A stretch of DNA of 64,000 nt, from the NCBI RefSeq assembly GCF_009720745.1, contig NZ_WNKX01000001.1, positions 1 through 64,000 of the forward strand, in the 5' to 3' direction. This DNA is from Massilia eburnea. GTDB taxonomy: Bacteria; Pseudomonadota; Gammaproteobacteria; Burkholderiales; Burkholderiaceae_D. The translations under genes were made by a program, and so were the position numbers. The notes beneath the pieces were generated by a model. That model had not been told where the DNA came from. It made no database searches and worked only from the letters and a program-made list of their open reading frames with translations. The stretch's first letter is position 1, and every line of letters starts with the position of its first letter. Below, piece after piece: positions 15,243-24,965 of this stretch.

Positions 15243-16046
15243 TTAGAAGTGGTACTCAGCGCGGACCATCGGCGTTTTCGCCAGGCTGCCTGGCACGTCG
15301 GAAGGATTGCCGAACTTGTTGCGCCAGTATTGGTATTCGAAGCCGGCTTTGACCTTGCCCGGCTTCAGTCCAACGGCCGCGCTGAAGTCGTACATCACCT
15401 GCATGTCGATATTGGTCTCCGGCCCGGTAGGCCCGCCAAACTCGTTGCGGCCCTTGCTGCCGATGTAGTTCATATACCCTTCGAATGACCAGCCGCTGCC
15501 CAGCGGGATGCCCCAGGCGGCATTCAGCATCGCGTGCGTGTCGTAGTTGTAGCGCGAATCGACACCGATCGGTTTATTGCTCTCCCATAGCGCCAGCAAG
15601 CTGATATTCAGGAAGCCCGGCACGTCCACCATCAAGGTTGGTCCCGCCACCAGCATCTGCTTGCGCGAGGCGTAGCCCTTGTCGTTCTTGTGGTTCCAGT
15701 CGAAGCCCAGTGTGAAGCCCAGGCCACGCATGCCGGCGCCCTTGAACTCCCTGCCGCTGATCTTGCCGATATCGAGTGTGTGGCGGTATAGCAAATAGGT
15801 CTCGGTCGCCCGGTCATCCGTGCTGTCGGACTTCAGCACGTCGATGTTCAGGTAATTGCTGCCGTAAGCGTAGCCGCTGGCATGCGTGAAATTGAAGATA
15901 TTCTTGTGGATGTCTTCCGGGTTGTATGGTTCAGCAAACCTGGTGCCATAGCGGTAACTGACAGAGTTATCCATCCAGTCCAGCGCAAAGGCAGGTTGTA
16001 CGGCGGCCAGCGACAATGCGGCTACGGCAAATGCGGCTCGGGTCAT
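15243..16046 (-). CDS. Tsx-like outer-membrane protein
   Basis: Encodes 267 residues with a signal peptide ([20 protein letters not shown]) and an alternating beta-strand pattern that ends VRAEYHF with terminal Phe, the outer-membrane assembly signal. [22 protein letters not shown] and the spaced aromatic strands match the nucleoside-specific channel family (Tsx/OmpK). The start codon overlaps the stop of the chemoreceptor gene (ATGA), so translation is coupled to it. A nucleoside-type substrate is only suggested by family; the link to chemotaxis is noted as a finding. Confidence 0.75.
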   Translation of the reverse strand: MTRAAFAVAALSLAAVQPAFALDWMDNSVSYRYGTRFAEPYNPEDIHKNIFNFTHASGYAYGSNYLNIDVLKSDSTDDRATETYLLYRHTLDIGKISGREFKGAGMRGLGFTLGFDWNHKNDKGYASRKQMLVAGPTLMVDVPGFLNISLLALWESNKPIGVDSRYNYDTHAMLNAAWGIPLGSGWSFEGYMNYIGSKGRNEFGGPTGPETNIDMQVMYDFSAAVGLKPGKVKAGFEYQYWRNKFGNPSDVPGSLAKTPMVRAEYHF

Positions 16047-17920
16047 GCTTTCTCCTTTAGTTTGAACAGTCCCACTACTTGTTCCAGGCGCGCAGCCTGC
16101 TCACTGAGCGATTGTGCAGCGGCTGCGGCTTCTTCCACCAGCGCGGCATTCTGCTGCGTAGTGTCGTCCATCTGGGTCACTGCCTGGTTGACCTGGTCGA
16201 TGCCCAGGCTCTGCTCCTGGCTTGCGCTGGCGATTTCCTGCATCAGGCCCGCGACGTTCTGCACCGATTTGACGATGTCCTGCATTGCCATGCCGGCAGA
16301 ATCGGCGAGTTTTCCGCCATCGGCCACCTGCTGCACCGATTCGGTGATCAGCTCCTTGATTTCCTTGGCGGCTGCGGCGCTGCGCTGCGCCAGGTTGCGC
16401 ACTTCGCTGGCGACGACGGCAAAGCCACGTCCCTGCTCGCCGGCACGCGCCGCTTCCACCGCGGCATTCAGCGCCAGGATATTGGTCTGGAACGCAATGC
16501 CGTCGATTACGCCGATGATGTCGGAAATCTTGTTCGAGCTGGCGGTGATGGACGCCATTTTCTCGACAACCTGTCCGACTACAACGCCACCGCGCTTGGC
16601 CGATTCCGCAGTTCCGGCCACCAGCTTGTTGGCTTGCTCCGCGTTGGCGGTGTTGTTATGCACGGTCGACGTGAGTTCTTCCATTGCCGCAGCCGTCTGC
16701 TCCAGGTTGGAAGCCTGCGCTTCGGTGCGGGCCGACAAATCCATATTGCCGCTGGCGATGTCGCCCGTCGCTTCACCGATGGCGCGGCTGCTTTCGCGCA
16801 CGCGCAGGATGGTGACGTTGAGCGATTCAACGAATTTGTTGAACGCTGCAGCCAGCGCGCCGATTTCATCCTGTGTTTCGACCGGCATGCGGCGTGTCAG
16901 GTCGCCGCCGCCGCTGGCGATGTCTTCCAGCAGTTCCGCCGCATGCGCCACCGGCGCCGCGATCGCACGGGCAATGACGAAAATGGCCAGCATGCCGATG
17001 CCGCCGCCGATCACAGCCGCAATCAGCGAAGTCATGGCGGCGCCGCGCGCGATCCCGGCCAGCACTTCGGCTTCCGGTACCTGGGCCACGAGGTAAGCGT
17101 TCAGCTCGGGAATGAAGGAGGAAGCCACCAGCTGCTCGCCATCCGCGCCCTTGAAGCTGTCGGCTATAAAAGCTTCGCCGCCGAGCAAGCGCTTGGCCAG
17201 GGCCGGCGTCATGCCCTTCATGTCGGCCAGCTGGTGTTTGCCATCCACCATGGCCGGATCGCGGTGGATCAGGACCATGCCGTTGGCGCGCACCAGGAAG
17301 ACATAGCCCGATTGTCCCAGTTTGTAGTTGCGCACCGCCTCGGCCAGCGCATTGACCGACAGGCCAAGGCCGGCCACGGCCTGCTTGCCGCCCGCCGTCT
17401 GCACGCGGGTGTTGATGAACAACATATAGGAATCGGCGCTGACGTCCTTGTCGATGTCCAGCTGGTAGGGCGAACTGCCGGACAGGAAGCCGTAGAACCA
17501 CTGGTCGCTCGCGGCCTTTTCGTTCAGTGTGCGGTCATAGCCCTTGTCGGTAAAGTATTTGCCGGTGCTGCGCGAAACCCAGAAAACCGTGGCGGCATTG
17601 TTCTTCGACTTCAGGTTTTTGGCCTGCGCCGACCATGCGGCCACGCCCTCTTCCGGCACGCCGGCTTCTTCCCACGCGTGCAGGAAGGTGTTGTTGGCCA
17701 GCGTTTGCGAGACCGCCAGCGGCGTAGCGATCTGGCGCAGCACGTCGTTCCGGATGGCGGCCACCTGCGCCGGCAGCTCATGGCCAAGCACGCGCTCGCG
17801 CGCAGCCTGGCTGGTTTTCATGATGCTTAACGTGGACGAGATGATAATGAACAGCAGCAGGCACAGGCCCATGCTGAGAAGAAGCTTGTGCCGGATGGAC
17901 AAGCGGCGCAGCAATTCCAT
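16043..17920 (-). CDS. methyl-accepting chemotaxis protein with Cache sensor
   Basis: Encodes about 625 residues; I chose ATG 17920, behind GGGGAG. One transmembrane helix at the N-terminus ([21 protein letters not shown]), a periplasmic double-Cache-type sensor ([44 protein letters not shown]), a second helix near residue 300, HAMP, and a signalling domain with the conserved hairpin tip [20 protein letters not shown] and [21 protein letters not shown]. There is no C-terminal CheR/CheB pentapeptide. It is the upstream partner of the Tsx-like porin gene. Confidence 0.92.
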   Translation of the reverse strand: MELLRRLSIRHKLLLSMGLCLLLFIIISSTLSIMKTSQAARERVLGHELPAQVAAIRNDVLRQIATPLAVSQTLANNTFLHAWEEAGVPEEGVAAWSAQAKNLKSKNNAATVFWVSRSTGKYFTDKGYDRTLNEKAASDQWFYGFLSGSSPYQLDIDKDVSADSYMLFINTRVQTAGGKQAVAGLGLSVNALAEAVRNYKLGQSGYVFLVRANGMVLIHRDPAMVDGKHQLADMKGMTPALAKRLLGGEAFIADSFKGADGEQLVASSFIPELNAYLVAQVPEAEVLAGIARGAAMTSLIAAVIGGGIGMLAIFVIARAIAAPVAHAAELLEDIASGGGDLTRRMPVETQDEIGALAAAFNKFVESLNVTILRVRESSRAIGEATGDIASGNMDLSARTEAQASNLEQTAAAMEELTSTVHNNTANAEQANKLVAGTAESAKRGGVVVGQVVEKMASITASSNKISDIIGVIDGIAFQTNILALNAAVEAARAGEQGRGFAVVASEVRNLAQRSAAAAKEIKELITESVQQVADGGKLADSAGMAMQDIVKSVQNVAGLMQEIASASQEQSLGIDQVNQAVTQMDDTTQQNAALVEEAAAAAQSLSEQAARLEQVVGLFKLKEKA

Positions 17921-18023
17921 TCGTACTCCCCCAAGTGATATTGTTCTGCATCCAGCATAACAACGCCCGGGGGCCGCCACAATCAATCTAAACGAATATG
18001 GCGGATTCTCACAACAGCTACCG

Positions 18024-18698
18024 CTACTCGATTACCGCCCGCAATTCAGCGACTTGCGCTGCCAGGGCGGCGACTTCTTCACGCAGGGAAGCGACTTCCT
18101 GCTCCAATTGCGCCACGCGGTCGGCGCGGCTGGCGCCGCCCTCACCTGCGCCGCTTGCGCTGCCGCCATAAGCGCCCGCTGTCGATTCGCGCGCCAGCGC
18201 TTCCTCGCCTGCCAGCAACTGGCCATAACGTGGTTCGCGAGAGCCGGGCGCCAGCGGCAGCTTGGCGACGATCGGCGGATATTTGTCGATCAGGAATTGC
18301 AGTGCCGTCTCCACATCGGCCACGGACTTGAATTCATGCAGGCGGCCGGTACGGGTACGGATTTCGCCGGCCGTTTGCGGGCCGCGCAGCATCAGGATGG
18401 TCAGGACCGCCAGCTTGTCCTGCTCCAGTGTCCACTTCATGCGCATGCGGTGTTCGTACTTGACCACGCGGGCGCCGGACTGGCTGACAGTGCCGACCAG
18501 TTTGCGTTCGGCCAGGCGTGCCAGCACGTCGGCCACGGTATCTTCGGACAGCTGCATCACCGGTTCGCGGCTGGAAAGCTGGTTGCAGCCGTTGGTCAGC
18601 GCGTTCAGCGACAGCGGGTAGTTGTCCGGAGTCAGGCCTTCTTTTTCAGCCAGTACCGCGAGCACGCGGATCTCAAACGGGTCCAGTATCTCGTCCAT
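18024..18698 (-). CDS. YceH family protein (DUF480)
   Basis: Encodes 224 residues. The N-terminal 160 residues are the DUF480 fold of two winged helices: [40 protein letters not shown] at the start and [25 protein letters not shown] later. A Gly/Ala-rich linker leads to a C-terminal heptad coiled coil ([26 protein letters not shown]). The function of the family is not settled; it looks like a DNA-binding protein. The gene lies 9 bases downstream of cysE and is probably cotranscribed. Confidence 0.88.
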   Translation of the reverse strand: MDEILDPFEIRVLAVLAEKEGLTPDNYPLSLNALTNGCNQLSSREPVMQLSEDTVADVLARLAERKLVGTVSQSGARVVKYEHRMRMKWTLEQDKLAVLTILMLRGPQTAGEIRTRTGRLHEFKSVADVETALQFLIDKYPPIVAKLPLAPGSREPRYGQLLAGEEALARESTAGAYGGSASGAGEGGASRADRVAQLEQEVASLREEVAALAAQVAELRAVIE

Positions 18699-18707
18699 GG
18701 TTCTTCC

Positions 18708-19451
18708 TTATTCGACCAGTTTGTTGAGTTCTGTCTGATCGAGCTTGTCGCAGGGCTTGAGGTCCGGACAGGCCAGGCCCGCCGCCTTCATCGCTGCTGA
18801 CAGGCGTTCGATCTGTTCTTCCTGCGCCACCGCGTGCGTGATCAGGCTATGCAGGGCCTTGGATAGCGGGTCGTCGCCGTTTGCTGTCACACCGTAGGCG
18901 GAGAAGAAGCGCGAGGATGGCGACGGCGCTGCGTGTTCTTTCTGCACCAGGTGGGCGGGGTTGCCGACGGCGGTGGCGCCCGCCGGCACTGGTTTCAGCA
19001 CTACGGCGTTGGAGCCGACCTTGGCATATTCGCCGACCGTAAAGCCGCCCAGGATCTTGGCGCCGGCGCCGATGATCACGCCACGTTCGAGCGTGGGGTG
19101 GCGCTTGGCGCCGGCATGCAGCGAGGTGCCGCCTAGCGTGACGCCCTGGTAGATGGTGCAGTCGTCGCCGACTTCCGCGGTTTCGCCGATAACGACGCCG
19201 AAGCCGTGGTCGATGAAGACACGGCGGCCAATCGTGGCGCCGGGGTGAATTTCGATGCCTGTAATAATGCGGGCCAGGTAGGAGATGAAGCGGCCCAGCC
19301 ATTTCAGGCCGTGGGTCCAGCACCAATGCGCCCAGCGGTGCATGACGATGGCTTGCAGGCCCGGGTAACAGGTCAGCACCTCCCAGCCATTGCGAGCTGC
19401 AGGATCGCGCTCGATGATGCTGCGGATGTCGTCACGGAGGTGGTCAAACAT
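18708..19451 (-). CDS. cysE: serine O-acetyltransferase
   Basis: Makes O-acetylserine from serine and acetyl-CoA, the committed step of cysteine synthesis, in the cytoplasm. The 247 residues show the N-terminal helical part ([26 protein letters not shown]) and the left-handed beta-helix hexapeptide repeats ([43 protein letters not shown]). The conserved acetyl-CoA loop KRHPTLE is present. It matches the shorter nifP/srpH-like cysE form common in betaproteobacteria. A palindromic repeat separates it from rlmB. Confidence 0.93.
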   Translation of the reverse strand: MFDHLRDDIRSIIERDPAARNGWEVLTCYPGLQAIVMHRWAHWCWTHGLKWLGRFISYLARIITGIEIHPGATIGRRVFIDHGFGVVIGETAEVGDDCTIYQGVTLGGTSLHAGAKRHPTLERGVIIGAGAKILGGFTVGEYAKVGSNAVVLKPVPAGATAVGNPAHLVQKEHAAPSPSSRFFSAYGVTANGDDPLSKALHSLITHAVAQEEQIERLSAAMKAAGLACPDLKPCDKLDQTELNKLVE

Positions 19452-19520
19452 GGTGGTGCTTTGGCGGGATGTTGTTCAGGCAAATATCATAGCGCATATG
19501 CCTGGGGTTTGCTGGCTGCC

Positions 19521-19620
19521 AACCCGGTAAACCTGGGTACGCCCCAAGGGTCGGACCCTGGGCCCGCGGCTGCCGCCGGTCGGGTCTGACCCTTGGGTCG
19601 GCCCCAGATTTACCGGGTTT
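19521..19620. repeat. palindromic intergenic repeat, copy 1
   Basis: The outer arms AACCCGGTAAA (19521) and TTTACCGGGTT (19609-19619) are inverted. Inner arms resemble GGGTC-CAAGGGTC/GACCCTTGGGTC and the centre is GCGGCTGCCGC. The minus-strand rlmB stop codon TAA lies exactly at one end. Related copies are at 60064-60237 and 63436-63552. Such a structure could terminate transcription in both directions. Confidence 0.75.
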
Positions 19621-20365
19621 AGACTTCGCGAGCAATACGCTGGCGGCGCGCTTCGTACAGGCAGACGCCGGAAGCGACCGAAACGTTCAGCGACTCAACC
19701 GAACCAAACATCGGGATCGACACCAGCACATCGCAAGTCTCGCGCGTCAAGCGGCGCATGCCCTCGCCTTCCGAACCCATCACAATCGCGGTCGGACCGG
19801 TGTAATCGCCTTCGTACAGCGTCTTGTCGCCATCGTCCGAAGTACCAATCAGCCAGATATCACGCTCTTTCAGCTCACGCAGCGTACGCGCCAGGTTGGT
19901 CACCGTAATGAACGGCACCGACTCCGCCGCACCGGAAGCCACTTTGGCAGCGGTGGCGTTCAGGCCAACGGAGCGATCCTTCGGCGCAATCACCGCATGC
20001 GCACCGGCGCCGTCGGCCACACGCAGGCAAGCACCCAGGTTGTGCGGATCGGTAATGCCGTCCAGCACCAGCAGCAGCGGCGGGCCTTCCACCGCATCCA
20101 GCAATTCATCCAGGTTGCGCGCCAGCGCCAGCTGGGAAGCAAACGCAATCACGCCCTGGTGGCGGCGGGTGCCGACGATCTTGTCGAGGCGTTCGGATTC
20201 CACCGGCATCACGCGTACGCCAGCGGCTTTCGCGTGGGCGATCAGGTCTTTCATGCGGCGGTCGTCGCGGGCCTGGTCGAAGAAGATCTCTTCAACGCTG
20301 GAGGCTTCGTGGCGCAGGCGCGAGGTAACGGCGTGGAAGCCGAAAATCATTTTGTTCTTGGACAT
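19619..20365 (-). CDS. rlmB: 23S rRNA (guanosine-2251-2'-O)-methyltransferase
   Basis: A SpoU/TrmH-family knotted methyltransferase that 2'-O-methylates G2251 in the ribosomal P loop using S-adenosylmethionine. Encodes 248 residues from ATG 20365. The N-terminal RNA-binding domain ([24 protein letters not shown]) precedes motif 1 ([32 protein letters not shown]), motif 2 ([13 protein letters not shown]) and motif 3 ([23 protein letters not shown]), which form the knot. It lies 45 bases downstream of rnr, the usual rnr-rlmB arrangement. Confidence 0.94.
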   Translation of the reverse strand: MSKNKMIFGFHAVTSRLRHEASSVEEIFFDQARDDRRMKDLIAHAKAAGVRVMPVESERLDKIVGTRRHQGVIAFASQLALARNLDELLDAVEGPPLLLVLDGITDPHNLGACLRVADGAGAHAVIAPKDRSVGLNATAAKVASGAAESVPFITVTNLARTLRELKERDIWLIGTSDDGDKTLYEGDYTGPTAIVMGSEGEGMRRLTRETCDVLVSIPMFGSVESLNVSVASGVCLYEARRQRIAREV

Positions 20366-20410
20366 CGTAGTTCTCAAAATAATTCCGGCGCCGAAGCGCC
20401 GGATGGGTGC

Positions 20411-22981
20411 TTATCGTTTTTTCTTAGGCTTTGCAGCCTTGGTGACGCGCTTGGCGGTGGCTGGCTTCGGCTTGGCCTTCGCCTTCGGCTTGGCGGCCTT
20501 GCGGGCAGGCGGCGCCGATGGCGCGTAGGCCGGAGCGGAAGGGCCACGCTTGGAAGTCGAGCGGCCCGGTGCGCGGGTCGGGGCTTCATCGCGCGCCGAA
20601 ATCGACGGCGCTTGCGCTGCATTGCGTGCAGCCTTGCGCTTGCGCGCTACGGCCGGGCTCTCGTCTTCGTCGAAGCTGTCGAAATCGCCGAACGAGCCCA
20701 CCAGCCCGCCGCCCTTGCGGGAGCCCTTCTTGCCTTGCGGTGGCAGGGTCGAAATTTCGCTGTCAGCCAGGCGCAGGTCGATCTTGCGCGACTCGAGGTC
20801 GACACGGACCACTTGCACGTTCACACGGCCGGTCAGCTGGTAACGCTTGCCGGTGCGCTCGCCGCGCAGTTCGTGGCGCGCATCGTCGTACTCGAAGAAG
20901 TCCGCGCCCAGGTCGGTGATGTGCACCAGGCCTTCCACGAACAGTTGGTCCAGCTGCACGAAGATGCCGAAATTGGTCACGCCAGTGATGATGCCGCTGA
21001 ACTCTTCGCCCAGCTTGTCCTGCATGAAGTAGCACTTCAGCCAGGCTTCCACGTCGCGCGAAGCTTCGTCGGCGCGGCGCTCGTTGGCCGAGCAGTGCAC
21101 GCCCAGCGCGTCCCAGATGGTCTGGTCGCCCTTGGCTTTCTTCTCCTTGCCTTCCTGCTTGTCCTTCAGTGCCTGGCGCCGCTGGGCATTCGAGATCGTG
21201 GTGTTCAGCACCGACATGTTGCTGATCTTCGGCTCATACTTCTTGCCCGCCAGGATCGCCTTGATGGCGCGGTGGGTCAGCAAGTCCGGATAGCGGCGGA
21301 TCGGGCTGGTGAAGTGGGCATACGCCTCATACGCCAGGCCGAAGTGGCCGATATTGTCAGGGCTGTACACCGCCTGCTGCATGGAGCGCAGCAGCATGGT
21401 TTGCAGCAGCTGCGCATCCGGACGCTCCTTGATCTTCTTCATCAAGTCGGCGTAATCGCGGGCCACCGGCGTATCGCCGCCGCCCAGCGACAGGCCAAGC
21501 TGCTTCAGGAAATCGCGGACCTGGGTCAGCTTTTCCTTGGTCGGACCGGCGTGGATACGGTAAGTGCCCGGGTGCTTGTGGCGCAGCAGCAGGTCCGCCG
21601 CACACACGTTCGCCGCCAGCATGCATTCTTCGATCAGCTTGTGCGCATCGTTGCGGGTGCGCGGGATGATCTTCTCGATCTTGCCGGCCGGGTTGCAGAC
21701 AATGTAGGTCTCGGTGGTTTCGAAATCGATCGCACCGCGTTCCAGGCGCGCCTTCTGCAGCGCGTGATACACATCGTACAGGTCCTGCAGGTGCGGCACG
21801 ATTTCCGCGCGGCGCGCTGCTTCCGGGCCCTTGGTGTTGCCGAGGATGGCGGCCACTTCGGTGTAAGTCAGGCGCGCCGCCGAGTGGATCACGGCCGGGT
21901 AGAACTGGTAGGCCTTGAGTTCACCTTGCGCGGTGATCACGGCGTCGCACACCAGGGTCAGGCGGTCGACACGCGGGTTCAGCGAGCACAGGCCGTTGGA
22001 CAGCTTCTCCGGCAGCATCGGGATCACGCGGCGCGGGAAGTAGACCGAGGTACTGCGCTCGATGGCATCGCCATCCAGGGCATCGTTCGGCTTCACATAA
22101 TGCGATACGTCGGCAATCGCCACGATCAGGCGGAAGGCCTTGCTGCGGCCGACTTTCACCGGCTCGCAATACACCGCATCGTCAAAATCGCGCGCATCTT
22201 CGCCGTCGATGGTCACCAGCGGTACGTCGCGCAGGTCGACGCGCTCGCCCCAGTCGGATTCACGCACCACGTCCGGCAGCTTGGCGGCCTGCTTCAGCGC
22301 CGCGTCCGAGAAGATATGGGGCACGCCGAACTTGCGCACGGCGATTTCGATTTCCATGCCCGGGTCGTCCATGTCGCCCAGCACTTCGACGATCTTGCCC
22401 GATGGCTGTTTGAAGCGGCCAGGCTGTTCGGTCAGCTCCACGCTGACGATCTGGCCCGCCTTGGCCTTGCCGACGGCGCCCTGCACCAGGATGTCCTGGC
22501 TGATGCGCTTGTCTTCCGGCGCCACGACCCATACGCCGTTTTCCTTCAGCAGGCGGCCGATGATATGGGTGGTGCCGCGCTGGACCACTTCGACAATGGT
22601 GCCTTCCGGGCGTCCGCGGCGGTCGTAGCCGATGATGCGGCCCAGCACCTTGTCGCCGTGCAGCACCTTCTGCATTTCGCGCTCGGCCAGGAACAGGTCT
22701 TCGCCCGGCTCGTCAGGAATCAGGAAGCCGTAGCCGTCGCGGTGGCTGGACACGCGGCCGGCAATGAATTCGGAATGGTCCGCCAACACGTAGAAGCCGC
22801 TGGTATCGGATCGGATCTGGCCGTCGCGCTCCATCGCATTTAAGCGGCGCGTCAGGACGGCTTGGGAATCGGCTTTGACTTTGAGCGACAGCGCCAGCGT
22901 GCGCAGGTCGAGCGGCGCTTTGGCGCTGCGGAAGATGCCGAGAATCTCTTCGCGGCTAGGAATGGTATGAGTGGAGTTCAA
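20411..22981 (-). CDS. rnr: ribonuclease R
   Basis: A processive 3'-5' exoribonuclease of the RNB family that degrades structured RNA. In order it has an N-terminal HTH (IPSREEILGIFRSAKAPLDLRTLALSL), two cold-shock domains, the RNB catalytic domain with DGEDARDFDDAVYC (the metal-binding aspartates), an S1 domain (GEEFSGIITGVTNFGIFVQLDQLFVEGLVHI) and a Lys/Ala/Pro-rich basic tail of about 90 residues. There is no ATG near the start. I use the TTG at 22981 because family homology begins there; a TTG at 23038 adds 19 residues. It is followed by rlmB. Confidence 0.93.
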   Translation of the reverse strand: MNSTHTIPSREEILGIFRSAKAPLDLRTLALSLKVKADSQAVLTRRLNAMERDGQIRSDTSGFYVLADHSEFIAGRVSSHRDGYGFLIPDEPGEDLFLAEREMQKVLHGDKVLGRIIGYDRRGRPEGTIVEVVQRGTTHIIGRLLKENGVWVVAPEDKRISQDILVQGAVGKAKAGQIVSVELTEQPGRFKQPSGKIVEVLGDMDDPGMEIEIAVRKFGVPHIFSDAALKQAAKLPDVVRESDWGERVDLRDVPLVTIDGEDARDFDDAVYCEPVKVGRSKAFRLIVAIADVSHYVKPNDALDGDAIERSTSVYFPRRVIPMLPEKLSNGLCSLNPRVDRLTLVCDAVITAQGELKAYQFYPAVIHSAARLTYTEVAAILGNTKGPEAARRAEIVPHLQDLYDVYHALQKARLERGAIDFETTETYIVCNPAGKIEKIIPRTRNDAHKLIEECMLAANVCAADLLLRHKHPGTYRIHAGPTKEKLTQVRDFLKQLGLSLGGGDTPVARDYADLMKKIKERPDAQLLQTMLLRSMQQAVYSPDNIGHFGLAYEAYAHFTSPIRRYPDLLTHRAIKAILAGKKYEPKISNMSVLNTTISNAQRRQALKDKQEGKEKKAKGDQTIWDALGVHCSANERRADEASRDVEAWLKCYFMQDKLGEEFSGIITGVTNFGIFVQLDQLFVEGLVHITDLGADFFEYDDARHELRGERTGKRYQLTGRVNVQVVRVDLESRKIDLRLADSEISTLPPQGKKGSRKGGGLVGSFGDFDSFDEDESPAVARKRKAARNAAQAPSISARDEAPTRAPGRSTSKRGPSAPAYAPSAPPARKAAKPKAKAKPKPATAKRVTKAAKPKKKR

Positions 22982-23056
22982 AAGTTCTTCAGTAATCTTA
23001 TTATTGGTTGGTAGTGTAACAGGAAGGGCCGCACACAAAAATCTTTCGCAGACCCT

Positions 23057-23084
23057 TTGACATCGGCAGAGTTTCCTCTATAAT
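23057..23084 (+). promoter_or_regulatory. sigma-70 promoter of the first tRNA-Leu gene
   Basis: A consensus TTGACA (23057-23062), a 16-bp spacer and a consensus TATAAT (23079-23084). Transcription would begin near 23091, about 100 bases before the tRNA. Confidence 0.8.
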
Positions 23085-23194
23085 TCTGGCTCTCGCAGCG
23101 ATGCGGGAATGGCGAGTCGATGTGCAGCGTGGAATGAAAGTTCATCTGGCGCAAAACTCACCAAAGCAGTATGATAGCAGATGTTGTTGCTAAT

Positions 23195-23279
23195 GCCCAC
23201 GTGGCGGAATTGGTAGACGCGCATGGTTCAGGTCCATGTGCCGCGAGGTGTGGGGGTTCGAGTCCCTCCGTGGGCACCA
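23195..23279 (+). tRNA. tRNA-Leu(CAG), copy 1
   Basis: An 85-nt class II tRNA with encoded CCA. The acceptor GCCCACG pairs with CGTGGGC, the anticodon stem CATGG/CCATG encloses TTCAGGT with anticodon CAG, and a long variable arm follows. It reads CUG, a heavily used leucine codon in this GC-rich DNA. It has its own strong promoter and a terminator. Confidence 0.97.
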
Positions 23280-23294
23280 AAAATTCCGCAGAGA

Positions 23295-23319
23295 AGCCGC
23301 TGATGTCAGCGGCTTTTTT
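23295..23319 (+). terminator. terminator after tRNA-Leu copy 1
   Basis: Stem AGCCGCTG/CAGCGGCT, loop ATGT, then a run of six T. Confidence 0.85.
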
Positions 23320-23451
23320 GTTTTGCGCGACGCGCTTCAGTCGGTCTCTTTTACACTGCCTTGGCCAGCACCGCTTTAGCGCCCGGCAGCGCTCTCCTGC
23401 GCACGATTCTTGCGCCACCCTCCTCGCACCTTAACTCGAAGGAGAACCGCC

Positions 23452-24522
23452 ATGAAAACCCTTCTCGCCGGCCTACTTCTGGCCGCCGGCACGGCATCCG
23501 CCAACCCTACTTTCCATTTCCAGTACGTCCCCGGCACTTCAGCCCAGGCCCAGCAAGGCTTCCAGGCCGCTGCTGCGCGCTGGTCTAATTTACTGCACGA
23601 CAACGTGACGATCAATTTGACGGTTGGCTTTAACGCGCTCAGCGGCGGCATTCTCGGCCAGGCGGGAACAGCGCAAAACTTTTACAGCTATTCAACGGTG
23701 CGCAACGCACTGGCGGCGGATGCCACCTCCGCAGCTGACGCCACTGCCGTGACACACCTGCCGGGCGGCTCGACCTTCAATATGCTGATCAACCGCACCT
23801 CTGACAATCCCCATGGCGCAGGCAGCGCTACGCCCTACCTCGATAATGACGGCGGCGCCAACAACAAGACCTTGCACATCGCCGACGCCGAAGCGAAGGC
23901 CCTCGGCCTGGCTATCACGCCGCAAACCTTGTCCGGCTGCATTGGCACCTGCGATGGCTTCATCCAGTTCAACAGCAATTTCAATTTCGACTTCAACCCG
24001 AACAACGGCACCGACGCCAATGCCTTCGATTTCGTCGGCGTCGCTGCACATGAGATCGGGCACACGCTGGGCTTCATCAGCGGCGTCGATATCCTTGACG
24101 GCAATTCCCCTCCTTACAACGGGCCGTTCAACGATAACCAGTTTGTCTACGTGTCTGCGCTCGACATGTTCCGCTACTCCACCCTCAGCTCGGCGCAGGG
24201 CGTGATCGACTGGACTGCCGACAACCGCGCGAAATACTTCTCGCTCGACGGCACTACAATGGGACCGCAATTCGCGACCGGCGTGAACTTCGGCGATGGG
24301 CGCCAGGCCAGTCACTGGAAAGACGATATGTTCATTGGCCTGATGGACCCTACAGCAGGCCTCGGCGAAACGCTGCACATCACCGCCAACGACACCCGGG
24401 CCATGGACGTCATTGGCTGGAACGTGGCAGCGGTTCCCGAGCCGTCCGGCTGGGCCATGCTGGGCGCTGGCATGCTGGTGATGACGGCGCGCCGTCGTGG
24501 CCGTTCCAGCAAGCTTTCATAA
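23452..24522 (+). CDS. PEP-CTERM metalloprotease (NF038122-like)
   Basis: A 356-residue exported zinc protease; the ATG follows AAGGAG. Signal peptide MKTLLAGLLLAAGTASA. The zinc motif HEIGHTLGFISGVD (HExxHxxGxxxxxD) is of the metzincin type and lies near residue 205. The C-terminus VPEPSGWAMLGAGMLVMTARRRGR is a PEP-CTERM sorting signal: the VPEP motif, a hydrophobic helix, then a basic tail. It should be cut by an exosortase encoded elsewhere and placed in the envelope or extracellular polymer. The gene sits alone between two identical tRNA-Leu units. Its substrate is unknown. Confidence 0.85.
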   Translation: MKTLLAGLLLAAGTASANPTFHFQYVPGTSAQAQQGFQAAAARWSNLLHDNVTINLTVGFNALSGGILGQAGTAQNFYSYSTVRNALAADATSAADATAVTHLPGGSTFNMLINRTSDNPHGAGSATPYLDNDGGANNKTLHIADAEAKALGLAITPQTLSGCIGTCDGFIQFNSNFNFDFNPNNGTDANAFDFVGVAAHEIGHTLGFISGVDILDGNSPPYNGPFNDNQFVYVSALDMFRYSTLSSAQGVIDWTADNRAKYFSLDGTTMGPQFATGVNFGDGRQASHWKDDMFIGLMDPTAGLGETLHITANDTRAMDVIGWNVAAVPEPSGWAMLGAGMLVMTARRRGRSSKLS

Positions 24523-24527
24523 ATGTC

Positions 24528-24556
24528 TTGACGCTTGGGCATCCGGCCATTACTAT
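24528..24556 (+). promoter_or_regulatory. promoter of tRNA-Leu copy 2
   Basis: TTGACG (24528-24533), a 17-bp spacer and TACTAT (24551-24556). It starts only a few bases after the metalloprotease stop codon. The stretch CGGCCATTA(C/A)TATGCGTGCCTC recurs before copy 3. Confidence 0.7.
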
Positions 24557-24586
24557 GCGTGCCTCGTTGCAGAACAACGCGACAAT

Positions 24587-24671
24587 GCCCACGTGGCGGA
24601 ATTGGTAGACGCGCATGGTTCAGGTCCATGTGCCGCGAGGTGTGGGGGTTCGAGTCCCTCCGTGGGCACCA
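24587..24671 (+). tRNA. tRNA-Leu(CAG), copy 2
   Basis: Identical in all 85 positions to copy 1, including the encoded CCA. The first bases after it (AAAATTCCGCAGA) are also shared with copy 1. Confidence 0.97.
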
Positions 24672-24685
24672 AAAATTCCGCAGAA

Positions 24686-24709
24686 AAGCCGCTGAAAAGC
24701 GGCTTTTTT
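24686..24709 (+). terminator. terminator after tRNA-Leu copy 2
   Basis: Stem AAGCCGCT/AGCGGCTT with a GAAA loop, followed by a T run. It is closely related to the copy 1 terminator. Confidence 0.85.
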
Positions 24710-24768
24710 GTTTTCCGGCGCCCGCAAGCCGGAAAATCAGAAAGTTGCAGGAAAAAATCAATTAGTCC

Positions 24769-24797
24769 TTGACCAATCCTGCTTCGGCCATTAATAT
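24769..24797 (+). promoter_or_regulatory. promoter of tRNA-Leu copies 3 and 4
   Basis: TTGACC (24769-24774), a 17-bp spacer and TAATAT (24792-24797). Confidence 0.7.
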
Positions 24798-24847
24798 GCG
24801 TGCCTCTGTTGCACACAACACCGCAACAGAGAGTTGAAGAAGACAGC

Positions 24848-24932
24848 GCCCACGTGGCGGAATTGGTAGACGCGCATGGTTCAGGTCCATGTGCCGCGAG
24901 GTGTGGGGGTTCGAGTCCCTCCGTGGGCACCA
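24848..24932 (+). tRNA. tRNA-Leu(CAG), copy 3
   Basis: Identical in sequence to copies 1 and 2. No terminator lies between it and copy 4, only 33 bases, so the two are cotranscribed. Confidence 0.97.
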
Positions 24933-24965
24933 AACGCTATCTTCTGAAACGAATGCAGTACCAGT

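Noticed and set aside
15882..17830. Long plus-strand open frames (404 and 583 codons) opposite the chemoreceptor
   Set aside because: Both mirror the MCP gene on the minus strand, which has clear domains and a ribosome site.
19997..22843. A 948-codon plus-strand open frame opposite rnr
   Set aside because: Antisense shadow of a conserved GC-rich gene; its translation has no domain and is rich in His, Arg and Gln as expected of a reversed frame.
23195..24671. Genomic island inserted at a tRNA gene
   Set aside because: No integrase, no partial tRNA fragment as attR/attL and only one gene between the copies.
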